Shown here piece after piece: positions 32,808 to 44,300 of a DNA stretch of 64,000 bases. This DNA comes from Hysterangium stoloniferum. Its lineage: Eukaryota > Basidiomycota > Agaricomycetes > Hysterangiales > Hysterangiaceae. Under the pieces are notes generated by a model, which was not told the DNA's origin, did no database searches, and worked only from the letters and a program-made list of their open reading frames with translations. Positions within the stretch are counted from its first letter, which is position 1. The number at the start of each line of letters is the position of its first letter. Where the stretch lies: positions 682,001 through 746,000 of the forward strand of contig WHVD01000009.1 of the NCBI GenBank assembly GCA_015178975.1, given 5' to 3'. The translations under genes and the position numbers were made by a program.

Positions 32808-33723
32808 TGTTAAGGGTTGCAAGGCTTAACAGAGGGTTTCTGGAGAAACCTGCAGGAACTCCAGTAAGACTCAGATTCAGCTTATAGGCTGCACCCTTGT
32901 GAGATTGTCATGTCCAACTTCAGATGGGCAGATGGGAAACCCAGGGAGTCTGGCATGAATGATAGGTTGGAGGTTGATAGGTTGGAGGTTGATAGGTTGG
33001 AGGTTGATAGGTTGGAGGTTGATAGGTTGGAGGTTGATAGGTTGGAGGTTGATAGGTTGGAGATTGATAGGTTGGAGATTGATAGGTTGGAGAATGATAT
33101 CAAAGGACCTGTCAGAAAGCCCATGGGCTCCGATGAGGTCGAGTGTTTGAGAGATGGAGTGGGTATGTAAAGTAACTGAGGGGGTTTTAGTCTGAAAACT
33201 TAGTTGATTTTCTGACCAGATTGTATGTACAACATTAGCTAGTCTATATAGACTGCAGAATGTATGCAATACCAAATCCAGTAATAATGAGATCCAAACA
33301 AGTAATCATGAAACAAGATAAGTGAACACCAAATTTGGTGTTAGGAATGGAACACAGTGGAGCAGAGTCCAAAATGTGACAGGTCATTAGACCATAACAG
33401 GAATGGGGTGGGAGTGGACTCTGAAACATGACCGGTCATTTGACCATAACAGGAACAGGGCTCAGTTAGAGAGCTGACAGGTTTTCTGAGTGGAGTCTGG
33501 TTGACTGATGTGTGGGACAGGGTCAGAGGATAGACAGGGATGATGTGCGCAGGGTCTGGGTGGGTATTCCGGTGACTGGTACATGAGATAATGAAGGTTG
33601 GGCATGGACAGGTCTGATGTCCAGGTTCCAGTGGGTATTCTGGTAAACTGATAACTGGTGTGTAAAGGGTGTGGGTGTGTATAGAGTAGTTCCTGGAGTC
33701 CAGCAGGTTTTCTGGTTGTAACA
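32808..33723 (-). repeat. 5' LTR of element H (916 bp)
   Basis: Direct partner of 24580-25308 with a degenerate U5 motif at 32868-32899. It is longer than the 3' LTR, partly through repeat expansion at 32964-33098 and an extra block near 33350-33450. Confidence 0.85.
32964..33098. repeat. Nine 15-bp tandem units in the H 5' LTR
   Basis: Unit AGGTTGGAGGTTGAT nine times, the last ones with AGATT or AGAAT variants. The 3' LTR has two units, so the array expanded after insertion. Frames across it only spell the repeat. Confidence 0.9.
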
Positions 33724-34330
33724 GGTTTCAGCTGTGAATCTGAGTAGCATATCATTTTTGTCCTCAAGGTAACTGGGAATATTAACATATCCCAAGACTT
33801 TAGCATCACCAATAAGTTGAATGAGACATAATTTGAGTCCTTGTTTGAGTTTAGGGCAATCCTCCAGTCCTTTATAGAAGTCCTCTGATATCAAGGAGAG
33901 GTTGGCTCCAGCATCTAATCTGATCTTGACAAGATCAGAAGAATTGGTGTTTCCTATTTGTCCATATACATGTAATGCTGAAATCCCTATACTGGAATAT
34001 CCACCTGGAGGGTCTCTTTTTCAGTAGATGATATCTTCTTTCATTAGTTGACTAGATTGAGGGTATTGTATTTTGGGTCACTTGTCCTCCTTCTTCAATG
34101 CCAGTTTAGCATCTCTCCTAGTTCATCTATTGTAGAGCCCCATAAAAGCACTTCCCAAGGAAGGGTCATCATCTTCTGAGTCTGACTCCTCTAATGGTAT
34201 CAATGTAGGCAATGATCCTGGATTGAAAGGGGCCTTCCATCCCATCTCCTTTCCATTTGCTCCACCATCACCATCCACAAATACATCCCATTTGCCCACC
34301 TCACACCCTTTTTGGACTACCTTGCTATAT
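33724..34330 (-). pseudogene. Gag end and protease active site of element J
   Basis: Minus strand, right side of the H insertion. 34330-34120 reads as an acidic Gag end (PLEESDSEDDDPSLGSAF). 33960-33740 is the retropepsin core with RLDAGANLSLISEDFYKGLE, the DSG triad here as DAG. It joins MTVPILLGEDF at 24560 when H is removed. Confidence 0.72.
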
Positions 34331-34804
34331 TGTATTTAGTCTCATTTGCATCCCCATTTCTTTCCCTTACTTCATTTTGACCCATCATCACTCTCACTTC
34401 TCTCCGATCATCCATCTCCTTGTAGAATAAAGTTCTTTCATGTATGCTACAGTTTCTTCAGTTTGAATATTGACTTAGATTACCCCCTTTTACGTAGTTC
34501 TCAAGTCCTATTACTCCTATCTTCATATTCTCAAAGGTGTCTTTGGCAAGCTGTGACTCCTTACTTTATGACTCTTAGATCTTTGTTTGCTATTGTACTA
34601 TCTGCTCTGTTTGAAATACCAGATCATCCTAACAGTTTTATATAAGGGCACAACACATACATTGAAGCCAAGCTCCACTATGTTTATAGAGTTGGACCTC
34701 CCTACTAGTATGATCTCTATTGTCTGCCCCCCAATTGACCCAGTTCCCATCATCAGCCTCCTGACTAGACCCTCCCCTTTCCTTTTTAGGTTGAGATATT
34801 AACA
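34331..34804 (+). repeat. Decayed LTR remnant P
   Basis: The right end TATTAACA is followed directly by CAAGTTTA of a Helitron relic. A degenerate U5 motif lies at 34645-34676 in the orientation expected for a plus-strand LTR. The left boundary is uncertain and no target duplication was found. No coding region. Confidence 0.45.
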
Positions 34805-34812
34805 CAAGTTTA

Positions 34813-36449
34813 CAGTGCCTCAAAAAACCCTTCTCATGTTTTATACATCAGATGTATATTCCACATAATTCAAAGAATAAAAATGCAAAAATATCAAAGA
34901 TATTTTTGAATATACTCTATCATATCTAGATTGTGGAAGTACAATACCATTACATGATCTCCAAATATGGAAATACTACAAATATCTAATACAAGAGATT
35001 CATGAGAAGGGTTTTTTTGCTAGCAGGTTTGATGACTATAAGTGCTTATAGTCATGTGACTTTGTTGATTTTTTACTTCCAGTTGGGTCCTATCAACAAA
35101 ATCACGAGATGTCACATGATGTCACATGACCATGTTGTACTGGAGTATAAATATATGGCCTTTAGCAACAAGCAATGCCCCAATTCCCAAAATGTGCACT
35201 TTATCTCTTGCCAGCCAGAATCATATCCTCTCATTGCTTGATGTTGGCCATTCAGCTAGCCACATTGCAGCTTCTACTGGTCATAGCATTTCCACAGTCT
35301 CTAAGCTTCACTTTAAGCATTGTTCTCATCTCTCAAAGTCCATTGGTGGTTGTCCCTGAAAGCTTTCCCCTACCAACATTCACTATGCACAGTGCCTCAT
35401 CAGCTCTGGGAAGGCTGACACTGCTGTTGATGTGGCCAAAGCTCTTAGGAACATCACCAACCAGTCCATCTGTACCCAAACTGTGTGTAATGGTCTCAAG
35501 ATGGTGGGGATAAAGGCTGCGATGAAGAAGAAAAAGCCCCTTCTCAGCAAGAAGCATAGGAAGGCAAGGATGGACTTTGCTATAGCACATCAGCATTGGA
35601 CTGTGGAGGACTGGAAGAAGGTGGTATGGTCTGATGAAACCAAAATCAACAGGTTGGGGTCAGATGGGAGGAAGTGGGTCTGGAAAAAGGCTGGGGAGGG
35701 CTTGAGTAACAGGCTGGTTCAGGGGACTCAGAAGTTTGGAGGAGGATCTGTGATGGTATGGGGGTGCATGCTGTGGGAAGGACCTGGGTATGCTTGCAAG
35801 ATAGATGGGAGGATAGATGGAGACCTTTATCTCAAGATTATGGAGGAGGACCTTCAAGCCAGCCTCAACTATTATGGAAAATCTGTGGGTGATGTCATCT
35901 TCCAGCAAGACAATGACCCCAAACATACCTGCAAGAAGGCCCAGACTTGGTTTCAAAATAATAATTTCAATGTCCTCCCATGGCCAGCACAATTTCCAGA
36001 CCTCAACCCCATTGAACACTTGTGGGATCATATCAAGAGGAGGCTGGGGGAGTGTGAGGTTGAACCAAAAGGGATACTGGAGTTGTGGGAGAGGGTGGAG
36101 GAGGAGTGGAACAAGATTGATGCAGAGGTGTGTCAGAATTTGATTGGGAGTATACCTAGGGGGGTTGCAGCTGTGTTGAAGGCAAAGGGTGGCTATACCA
36201 AGTACTGAATATAAGTAGTTTTGTGGGTCAGAGTGGTCAGCAAAAAAACCCTTCTCATGAGTCTCTTGTATATAAATATTTGTAGTATTTCCATATTTGG
36301 AGATTATGTAATGGTATTGTACTTCCACAATCTATATATGATAGAGCATATTCACAAATAATTTTGATATTAGTGCATTTTTATTCTTTGAGTTACATGG
36401 AATATACATCTGAAGTATAAAACATGAGAAGGCTTTTTTTGAGGCACTG
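34813..36449 (+). mobile_element. Tc1-like DNA transposon (copy 1)
   Basis: 1637 bp flanked by TA on both sides (34811-34812, 36450-36451). Terminal inverted repeats of about 210 bp start CAGTGCCTCAAAAAA. Each repeat carries AAACCCTTCTCATG at its outer end and the inverse CATGAGAAGGGTTT at its inner end, probably two transposase binding sites. It is inserted in a Helitron relic (CAAGTTTA at the left, ACATATGACAACAG at the right). Confidence 0.9.
35126..36208 (+). pseudogene. Tc1-type DD34E transposase, one stop codon
   Basis: ATG 35126 opens a frame of about 360 codons interrupted once, by TGA at 35357-35359 (the second copy has a sense codon there). The N-terminal part (LSLASQNHILSLLDVGHSAS, STVSKLHF) is the helix-turn-helix that binds the inverted repeats. 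The catalytic domain has WSDETKINRLG near 35630 (first Asp), FQQDNDPKHT near 35905 (second Asp) and NPIEHLW near 36010 (Glu), with 34 residues between second Asp and Glu. The end is GGYTKY. Only the single nonsense codon separates it from a full-length enzyme. Cut-and-paste transposition into TA is the family's reaction. Confidence 0.88.
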
Positions 36450-36451
36450 TA

Positions 36452-37059
36452 CATATGACAACAGACATGTTGTCCCTTACTCCCCTGTTTTGCTTCTCAA
36501 ATTTGAATGCCACATCAATGTAGAGTTGACCTTTACCAATAGGTCAATGAAGTACATGCATAAATCCTGTTACAGGGATTGTACAACTATGGAATTTGGA
36601 AATACACCAGATGAGATTCAACAGTACCTTGATGTATGTGATGTCAGTGCCTATGAATCTGTCTGGTGATTAATGTGCAATGAACCCAGGTTCCTGCAGT
36701 AATGGCACTTGGTGTCCATCTCCCTGGGGAAAATACTGTACCTTTTGATGGTGATCAAGGTCCTGCTGAGGTTTACAAAGGGCAGAGCATTCAGGGACAA
36801 CTCTTATGGCTGATTTTGAAGCTAATTCCAAGGATCTCATTGGGTATAATGGACAGTGTGCTGACACATTTTATATGGATTTTCCTGAGTATTTCACATT
36901 TGTACCCAAGACTAAATCATGGAAGCCATGTCAAAGTGGCTTCTCCATAGGGCACATTAATTTTGTCAATATTGCCAGTGGGGAAAGATTCCACCTCTGT
37001 ACATTGCTCACTGTGGCCAGAGGAGCCACCTCATGTTAACAGCTCAGGACTTTTCAGAG
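36452..37059 (+). pseudogene. Helitron RepHel fragment
   Basis: Matches 52372-53000 of the large Helitron: DNRHVVPYSP, NVELTFTNRSMKYMHKSCY (Rep tyrosine region) and, after a stop, the YNGQ and DFPEYFTFVPK segments. It has small deletions and stops, and ends at CAGCTCAGGACTTTTCAGAG. Confidence 0.82.
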
Positions 37060-37074
37060 GTCTCTAAATAGGGA

Positions 37075-38985
37075 GTAATCTGTCATTCTGTCAGGGTTTT
37101 TTTCTCCAGCTTAGCCATACTGAAAAGGCAGTGTGGTTGTGGTTGGTGGAAGGAACCACTGATTAAAATCTCCTTTTCCTGTAGATGCTCTATCACCTCA
37201 ATTCTCATATCCAATGGGAAATTCTCCAAGATCAATGGGCAACTGACTGAGTGGAGAAAGCATTTATTGGGGGAACCTCTGAGTCCTCACATGAAAGACT
37301 CAATTGTTGAGACCAGAGATGAAGGTACTTGTGCCATCTCATCATAGGTGTGGAGTAATTCCACCATCATATTTTTGCATTTCTCTTGGTTGTGCATGAG
37401 TTTGGACCTCAAGCTGAAGTATGCAAAAGGTATACATATATGTTGGGTGACTTTTTGTAGAGAGAATGCTCTAATGTTCAGATATCCAGGTAGTGATAAT
37501 TGACCTTGGGGATAGTGTAATTGGCTCTGATCAACACATGCAAGATCTGCAAAGTGTCCTTGTGTACACTCAGCAAATCAACCAGTTGAGTGAACAAGTC
37601 CTTTTTGATTGCTTTCCTTTCATTTTCCAGCAAAATTGTAAGCTCATCAGATCATTCAGGGATTGATTTAGTGAGGTCATCCAGGGTTCCTGATTGTATG
37701 AATAGGGTTTGTGCAGATATGATACCATGATACCTACCCAACCAGGCCACTATTGTTGTAGGCATGGCTGGGTATCCTGCCATGTAGTCTTGTGCAATGG
37801 CCATTACTTCCTCCTCAACAATTCAGGATGAGCAGTACTTATCCCATTTGGTGTTAATGGGTTCATCATAAACCAGTTGTCCTTGATATGCATGCTGAAG
37901 CATTACCTGGTGTGGTGGGAACTTGTCATGTAACAGGTAGATTTGATATCAATTACTCAAGCTGCTAACTAAATTGTCACGCTACAGTCCATTCGTTTGG
38001 TTTTTAGTCTCTCATCAGACAGAGTCAATTGTTATGATGCACGTATTCAACATACGAACATTACCAGGTATCTGAGCTATTAATGTTTGATACATGTAGT
38101 TAGGATACCTGTTTGTGAATGGACAGTAAAGATTCAAAATGCATATCATTTCTTAGCTAAAATTAATCTGAGACGATTGTAACAATCATGCACAGCCACA
38201 CTATATTTCGATCATGCACAGTTATTATGTAGCAACCGTAGTTTGTACACAGTAATGCGCAGTTGCGCAGCACCATGCCTATGTATTTAAACAGCTGAGC
38301 TGGATCACGAAAATATAACCTTTTGAACCCCCTAAACTACACAACTTTGTCACATTTGCATTTGTGCATCTTATTCTACCTGTTCCAGGTTTACAGGATA
38401 TTACCTTTCTCAGGTTAACGAGAATCACCCTTATTACTAACGTGACTTATCTTAGTTACGCACTCCGAACGAAAGCTATTCGTTCGTCTTCCGATATTTC
38501 ATTTTATCTTTAACTACTATTAAACAAGAACCCTAAACTAATAGCCTATTGACACACTCATCCCTTTCATATATAACAAGCTGATTTCTTTAAGTTACTG
38601 CTAAGTATCTAAGGACTCTCAGCCGAAGACATACATCACAGAACTCCAAAATAGCATCATCATACTGGATGAACAGTGCATTAACTCCAGAGATGCTCGA
38701 CTGTTGCAATGGCAAGTGTCATTCTGGTGGACCAGGAGAATTTCTAGTCAATGCCTTAGATTCAATTTGAGGAGAACCCTGGATAGAAGTTTTTGAGAAG
38801 TTGACAAGGATTTTCTCATTGTAACATTACTGGGCAGTTCAAGCCCAGGGGGTCTTCATCATGGAAGAGAACTGCTCAGCATTGTTGATGGTTTTAAGTC
38901 TTTTCCTTACCCATAGTCATTGTGGTTACCTAGAAGTAAATACTAATGTAATAGTCATAGGAAAAGAATGGTCTGGCCCAGATCA
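37075..38985 (-). pseudogene. Decayed minus-strand Gag-like relic, split by LTR K
   Basis: Minus strand of 37930-37150 reads MAIAQDYMAGYPAMPTTIVA, WLGRYHGIISAQTLF, ENERKAIKKDLFTQLVDLLS and similar blocks between stops, clearly former coding sequence. Removing LTR K joins it to 38646-38900, whose minus strand gives FHDEDPLGLNCPVMLQ and further blocks. Several stops are TGA or TAG where Trp would fit. By position it is most likely the Gag of element J; no zinc knuckle is visible. Confidence 0.45.
37924..38640 (+). mobile_element. Solo LTR K
   Basis: 717 bp, TGTCATGTAAC...ATACATCACA, with the perfect duplication GAACT at 37919-37923 and 38641-38645. The end resembles LTRs F and G. CpG content is higher than in the flanks. 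Confidence 0.85.
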
Positions 38986-38989
38986 CCAC

Positions 38990-39645
38990 TGTGAAGAGTC
39001 ATAGAAGTTCTGACTGCTCAATATACAAAGAATATTGACCCTCTAGGTATGATAAGATTATATTGACTATCAAAGTACAATATAGGTAAGAAAGGAGAAT
39101 ACATAATCATCATAACCAACTTTAACAGAGCTGGAGGTGATTATGATAATAACTGGGAATTGACCCTTGTGGTACAATTACAATGGAACAAGTCTGGTGA
39201 AATGGAGATAAGTAAGAGTAGTTCACAAGAAAGAAATAGAAAAGCATGAGGAGGTGCAAGCAGTGATGAGTGAGTTCAAGTAGATAGTTCTGGGTTTTGA
39301 TGGTAAGTGTGAGGCTCAGAGTAAAGATGAGATGTAACTTGTAGCCATTAAGAACAGCTGAGATGATACCCCAATCACAGCTTGCAGGACACTTCAAATG
39401 GTGTCTTGGGCAAGTTGTGGTTACAGGATAAAAAGTGTCTGAGTTCTCTGTATGCCCACTAGTGTACATAAGATGAAAATAAGTCTGCACCCACAAAAGT
39501 CTATGTACCCACAGGCATACATGGATCTTCAAACTAATGTAAACAAAGATTTTACTTAGTCCAAAAATAGTAGAAAAATAAAGGAATATATAGGAAATAT
39601 AATCTGATAAAATGTTACATTTCCCAGAGAGGTGTACCCCTCACA
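38990..39645. repeat. LTR L2, inverted relative to L1
   Basis: TGTGAAGAG...ACCCCTCACA; matches L4 (50246-50535) and L3 in inverse orientation, for example around 39480-39540. Flanks (ACCAC, ATGGG) do not form a target duplication, so it may mark a recombination or deletion junction between the Gag relic and the Helitron relic on its right. Confidence 0.65.
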
Positions 39646-40212
39646 ATGGGAGTTGATCATCATTTGTAATTATTTTGGCCCATTAAATAAATGCCAGTTG
39701 CCCAGTACATGGTCCAGTTAGGATCCACACTTGAAGCAAATTATTTTCCATTTTCATCAGTCACAATCATGTCCCATTGAAATGCCCCCTCTGTGGATCT
39801 ATGTTCTGTAATAGCATCAAAGGTACTCCTGGCTTCACCACAAGTCAACTTAATGAGATTCCACCAAAACTCAGGCTGTTCAAATACTCTACAGGATACA
39901 TCTCTGTCTCACTGTCCCACTCTGCAGTATCAGCACTGTACACTGTAGTACACATGACTATCCCCAGGGAAATTATTCAGAAGTTCTGAATTAATTTCAT
40001 CCACCTCTAAATTCCTTGGACACAGAATTGCCCAGTCTAAGGAGTCTCCATCTTGCCAATCTCTTTGGTCTCTATCCACATGGATGTCTGGATATATCTC
40101 AGCAATTAGATCAGACACTGTTGGACCACAGATCATATGAGAAGGGATATATTAGAATATGATAATGTACAATTAGTTATGGTGTCATATCTCATTTTGT
40201 GACTGTTAGGAT

Positions 40213-41674
40213 TGTTAGATTTAGTGACTCAGCACAGTAGTTACAAGTTGTGTACCATTGTCAATCTGTAGTGTGCGCTGGTGAAATTTGCATTCGCTCA
40301 TTCATGTCTGTGTCTGTGTCTGTGTCTGAGCTCTCACACTTCTTGTGTTTCACATCCACCTCCCTTCTTCATTTTAACAGTTTATGGGCCCCAGCTCTTA
40401 CTAAATAACACCAAATTTACCACCAAACTTCTTCTTGTTAGCCCTATCACTTCACCACCTGTAGCATCACTCTACCAGCATCATGTCTTTGCCCAACTTC
40501 CTCACTCCTATCATAGCCAAAGTTCCTCTCCTTACAGAAGACAATTATTCCAAATGGAGAGATGCAATGTCTATGGTCTTTTTAGGTGCTGGTGCTTTTT
40601 GGATTACAGATGATGATGATACTGTGGCTCCCACATCCCCTGCTGCTTCTGTGCAAACAGATAAGCAAATGGCAGCCATCATCTGGTCTACTATTAGTGA
40701 TGAGTTGCAGTATTTGGTTATAGGGCAGACTTCAGGTTTAACTGCTTGGAAAGCAGTGAGGGAATGCTTCCAGAGGTCTACAATGGCTCGTCATTTCAAA
40801 TGTCATGAGGATTTCTATCATATCGAGCATGATCCTTCTAAATCCATTGACATTTACATCCATGCTATCAAACGTGCTCACCAGAACCTCATATCTTTAG
40901 GTTGTGTTATTGATGATTGTCAAACATTGGATGTCCTCCTCATGAACCTTCACCCTTCCTACCACACCATTCATACTTCCATTCTCACACCCAAAAATTA
41001 ACCCTCTCTTTCTGATACCAAAGGGATTCTCATTGGTTCAGCTTCCTCTGCCATTGCCATCAAATCTGAGCCGATCAATGTTGCATATGCAGCTGGTCCA
41101 AAGCATGGGAATGTTTGAAAACAACCTGGTCAGTTTTCTAGGTCAGACACTACTCCACCATCTATTTTAGAAGATGACAAAGGCTTTCATTGGTGTGATC
41201 CTACCAATGAAGTTCACTGTCACCATTGTGGTTGCCCAGGTCATATTGCTGCATTTTGTGTCTACAACATGCCCTGAGAAGTCAAGGAATGGGTCATAAG
41301 TGGTCCTCCAAAGCCACCATATTTTGCCTCCTCCTCTACCAACACTGCTCATCAAACAGAACAAGTTTTATCTTCCACCAATGTTAATAAATATTCATAC
41401 AGGTGTTCACCACCCTCATCTCGTTCTTCTAGTCCCCCCAGATTTATTCTTAGGATTTGAGTATTTTGTCTGGTGGGAGTTATTACTTAGATATGTATCT
41501 CATCAGGTGGGAGTGTTAGATTTAGTGACTTGGCACAGTAGTTACAAGTTGTGTGCCATTGTGGGTCCATAGTGTGTGCTGGTGAAATTTGCATTCACTT
41601 GTTTGTGTCTGTGTCTGCATCTGAGCTCTCACACTTCTTGTGTTTCACATCCACCTCCCTTCTTTACTTTAACA
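40213..41674 (+). mobile_element. Gag-only Copia-type element with 160-bp LTRs
   Basis: LTRs are 40213-40379 (167 bp) and 41514-41674 (161 bp), both TGTTAGATTTAGTGACT...TTAACA. The perfect duplication AGGAT is at 40208-40212 and 41675-41679. A purine-rich GGTGGGAG precedes the right LTR. The 1.1-kb interior codes only for Gag; protease, integrase and RT are absent. This resembles the plant TR-GAG class and must have moved in trans. Confidence 0.85.
40483..41460 (+). pseudogene. Copia-type Gag with zinc knuckle, three stops
   Basis: ATG 40483 starts MSLPNFLTPIIAKVPLLTED; the NYSKWRDAM motif and the region from TAWKAVRECFQRSTMARHFK to YIHAIKRAHQNLISLG are typical of the UBN2/Copia Gag family. 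Frame one ends at TAA 40999-41001 (172 residues). The same frame goes on past two more stops to a CCHC knuckle (CHHCGCPGHIAAFC) near 41220-41262 and ends at 41460. All three stops are single-base changes away from sense. Gag would form the particle that packages the element RNA. Confidence 0.82.
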
Positions 41675-42559
41675 AGGATCTGTCTGGTTCATGGTTCTTC
41701 TGTGATAGTATTATTAGATAGTCATGTGTCCTAGATCCGTATGCCTTCTTTGGAATGCACAGACCAGTGCACAGACCATGTAATCTAGTATATAGTTAGT
41801 TCAGATGAGGAGTAGATCCCTCATCTGAAAGCCTAGTTATATCACTGGCTTATATCTACACTGCTCTACTATAAGTGGCTATGCTCCAATAGTAGAGAGT
41901 TCTTATACTGTGATCCCCCAGGCTATCAGATTATTTGAACTGGATATCCATTGTATGATCCAAAGGAAAATCCTTTCCATGGCCTACATCAGAGCCACTG
42001 AGCAAACTGTTGACTGTATGGATCATCCTGGTCCACCCACATATTCTTTTTCAAGAACAGTACCTTGGTATGCTTCCACAGTTCATATTTCTGGATGCAT
42101 TGTCCAATGATCTTTTCTTTTGACCCACATGGTACAACAGGCAAGTCTGCTGGAAGTTACCTCCCCAGATAACAGGAATCCCTTCAAAGGGAAGAGCACC
42201 CTTCTCACAGGGAACAGGGATTGAAAATGTGCTATGAGAAGTGTGTCCACCCTTGAGAATCATTAATTCCAGAGGATGCCACACACAGCACAATGTAGCC
42301 CTTGGCATGACATGCATGTGTCAGAGTATTCCATACAAAGGACTTGCCACCTGGACCATTACTGCTCTTGAGTAACATTCAAAACTACTCCCATCACCCC
42401 CAGTCTTTTCAATGATTCACTCCTGACTTGAGACAGACCGATTGCCAATAGAGGTCAACCATATTTTTCAACACCATTTGTTGAAGGAATAGCAGGTCAA
42501 GTTCACAGTTGAGGATCACTGAATCCAGACAAAACTCACCATCCCCTGCTTATGAGGAT

Positions 42560-43690
42560 GAATCCATTTATCCAGCCAGGAGGAGAGCCTAGTGACTTGT
42601 CTGAGAGCTCTGATGGCTTCAAGGACAAACCAAGGTGGGGGGTAAAACCTTGAAACTCCCAGACCTCTGACTCTTTCCTCAGGTTGATGCCAAGGGCAAT
42701 GAATTACCTAAGAACAAGGCACTTACTCTCAACACCAATGACATCAATTTTAAATGGTCTGACCTCCCTGAGTACCATGGGAGTCACTCTAAAGTGCTGG
42801 AATACATTCTGGACATCATGAGTCTCTGAAATATCTGAATCGATGAGTTCACTATTAGGAGTTGCTCTACCCAGATGACTGACTGGTAATGCTAATATTT
42901 GGTGGAGTATGCTAGACCATGAGTATCATACTAAGTTTAGTTGATCTCATGGATCTTTCTGGGGCATTGTAGAAGGGTTGCTAGGAACTTGATGGTGGGA
43001 ATATGTATTTGGTTTTAGAATGGGAAGAAATGAGATTTTGCCAAAATTGTCATGATTGCAAAACCCCAGTCCAATATATTCAGTGAAGAATTAAACTATA
43101 TACTTTCCTGTACAGCTTCCACCAATATCAGAAGGAAGAAATGCATAGTCTAATTCTGACTCTACCCACAGAGTGGCTTTACTTGTTACAAGGCCAACCC
43201 ATCAATGACATCATGGGACTACAGACCTACACCAACAATCTGCAAAAAGCCCTTGTCAATGCCTAGAACCAAACACATTGAGGACATTATTGGTTCCAAA
43301 ACCTAGAGTCATGATTGCAGAGCAGGAGGAGCTTAGCCTCAAAACTATAGAGGAGCCCTCAACTGGGGATAATTCACTCACTCATGGCCACATTCTCATT
43401 AGTAAAACTGTGGGCAAGACACTAGGAGAAGAGCTAACCTTACACAAGGCAAAAGGCACTGGAAGCTCTTCTTTGAGAGAAGTGACAAAAAAAGCATCAT
43501 TAAACCTCCTAAGGAGTGCTGGATTTTCAGGAGCCTGGAACATTTTAAGATTGATTGTGCTCATGCAGGCAAGATGTCTCACTATGTTTTGATCAACAAA
43601 TGCTCTGTACAGACTCCTGTTGAAGGGGCTGAGGATCAGAGGTTGTATGAAGCAGTTGATGGATTAAGCATACTCTTTCTTCAATAGAGC
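42560..43690 (+). pseudogene. Decayed Ty3 Gag relic
   Basis: Plus strand. From 42690 the frame reads VDAKGNELPKNKALTLNTND, FKWSDLPEYHGSHSKVLEYI and further blocks with many stops, often at Trp positions. Near 43530 a knuckle-like CWIFRSLEHFKIDC precedes MSHYVLINKCSVQ. It ends near 43690 where the strand of homology changes. The 160 bases 42400-42560 hold nothing I can name. Confidence 0.55.
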
Positions 43691-44180
43691 AAATAATGGG
43701 GAGACTATCCATGAGTAGAATGGTATATAGGCTGACAAATATAAGCCCATGCCAAGGAAATGCTGAAGTTATGCTATTTTAGTGTGTGGGGCCAGCTCCA
43801 ATATAGTGGAGACTTTCTATTAGTGGGTTGAGAAACTGAGTCAAGATACTTTGTGTCCAAGCAGGAACATAGAGTTGTACCCTACATAACATTTATTTGG
43901 GGAGAGTGTTATGCCAGTGGCAATGATGGCTTGTAGTACTTGATCAAAATGATCATCCCAGGTCTTAGAAAAAATCATGATATCATCTATGTAAACCAAG
44001 CAGAAAATCCATAGACAAGGCACAAGTATGGCTTGGATAACTTGTTGAAAGATCAAGGGTCCATTCCTTAGTCCCAACAGCATCCATTTAAACTGCCACA
44101 GTCCTCTATGCTTCAGAGATTTGGACTGGAAAAGTGAAATATGCATACCTAGCAATATGACAACTACTATCCTGAGGTAA
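43690..44180 (-). pseudogene. Ty3 reverse transcriptase fragment
   Basis: Minus strand, closely like element J: GLWQFKWMLLGLRNGPLIFQ and LVYIDDIMIFSKTW (YIDD), then ITLSPNKCYVGYN. It lacks N- and C-terminal parts and faces the Gag relic on its left, so the cluster is rearranged. Confidence 0.75.
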
Positions 44181-44182
44181 AT

Positions 44183-44300
44183 ACATGATAACCCTTTCAA
44201 AGGAGCTCATGAGGGCAGCAATTCTTCAGGCTGATGAAAGACAATTTCTTCTGGCCTCAAATGCTGCAGGACTGTGTGGTGTATGCTCACAGTTGTCACA
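44183..44300 (+). pseudogene. Short integrase zinc-region fragment
   Basis: Plus strand NPFKGAHEG and, in DNA alignment, the CTGCAGGACTGTG...GCTCACAGTTGTC stretch match the integrase zinc-binding region of element J. It ends where the Tc1-like copy begins. Confidence 0.55.

Larger units (their letters stand above)
24580..33723 (-). mobile_element. Ty3/gypsy chromovirus H, complete but decayed
   Basis: 9.1 kb on the minus strand with direct LTRs at 24580-25308 (3') and 32808-33723 (5') and the perfect duplication GGTTT (24575-24579, 33724-33728). Gag, protease, RT, RNase H, integrase and chromodomain follow in normal order. An antisense gene lies between chromodomain and 3' LTR. It is inserted in the protease of element J and has itself received solo LTRs B4 and L1. 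Stops, frameshifts and strong CpG loss make it inactive. Confidence 0.88.
40151..41942. mobile_element. Unclassified insertion containing the gag-only element
   Basis: GATAT is present on both sides (40146-40150, 41943-41947) and the Helitron sequence resumes exactly there. Without the inner element about 330 bp remain, with no clear TG...CA ends and no coding region. It may be a decayed solo LTR. Confidence 0.5.
39646..42400 (-). pseudogene. Helitron helicase relic, split by other insertions
   Basis: Minus strand. 42400-42050 holds the Walker A region (NGPGGKSFVWNTL, one residue short), SHSTFSIPVPCEK and IPVIWGGNFQQT after an internal deletion of about 45 codons. 42050-41943 continues, and 40150-39646 gives MICGP, SDLIAEIYPDIHVDRDQRDW and ILCPRNLEVDEINSELLNNF. 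It corresponds to 58040-59100 of the Helitron near 58 kb. The gap 40151-41942 is foreign sequence flanked by GATAT on both sides. Confidence 0.82.

Noticed and set aside
35357-35359. Programmed stop-codon readthrough in the Tc1-like transposase
   Set aside because: The related copy has a sense codon there and no readthrough context is evident; a point mutation is simpler.
38990-39645. L2 as a clean solo LTR insertion
   Set aside because: The flanks ACCAC and ATGGG do not match, so I list it only as an LTR with uncertain junctions.
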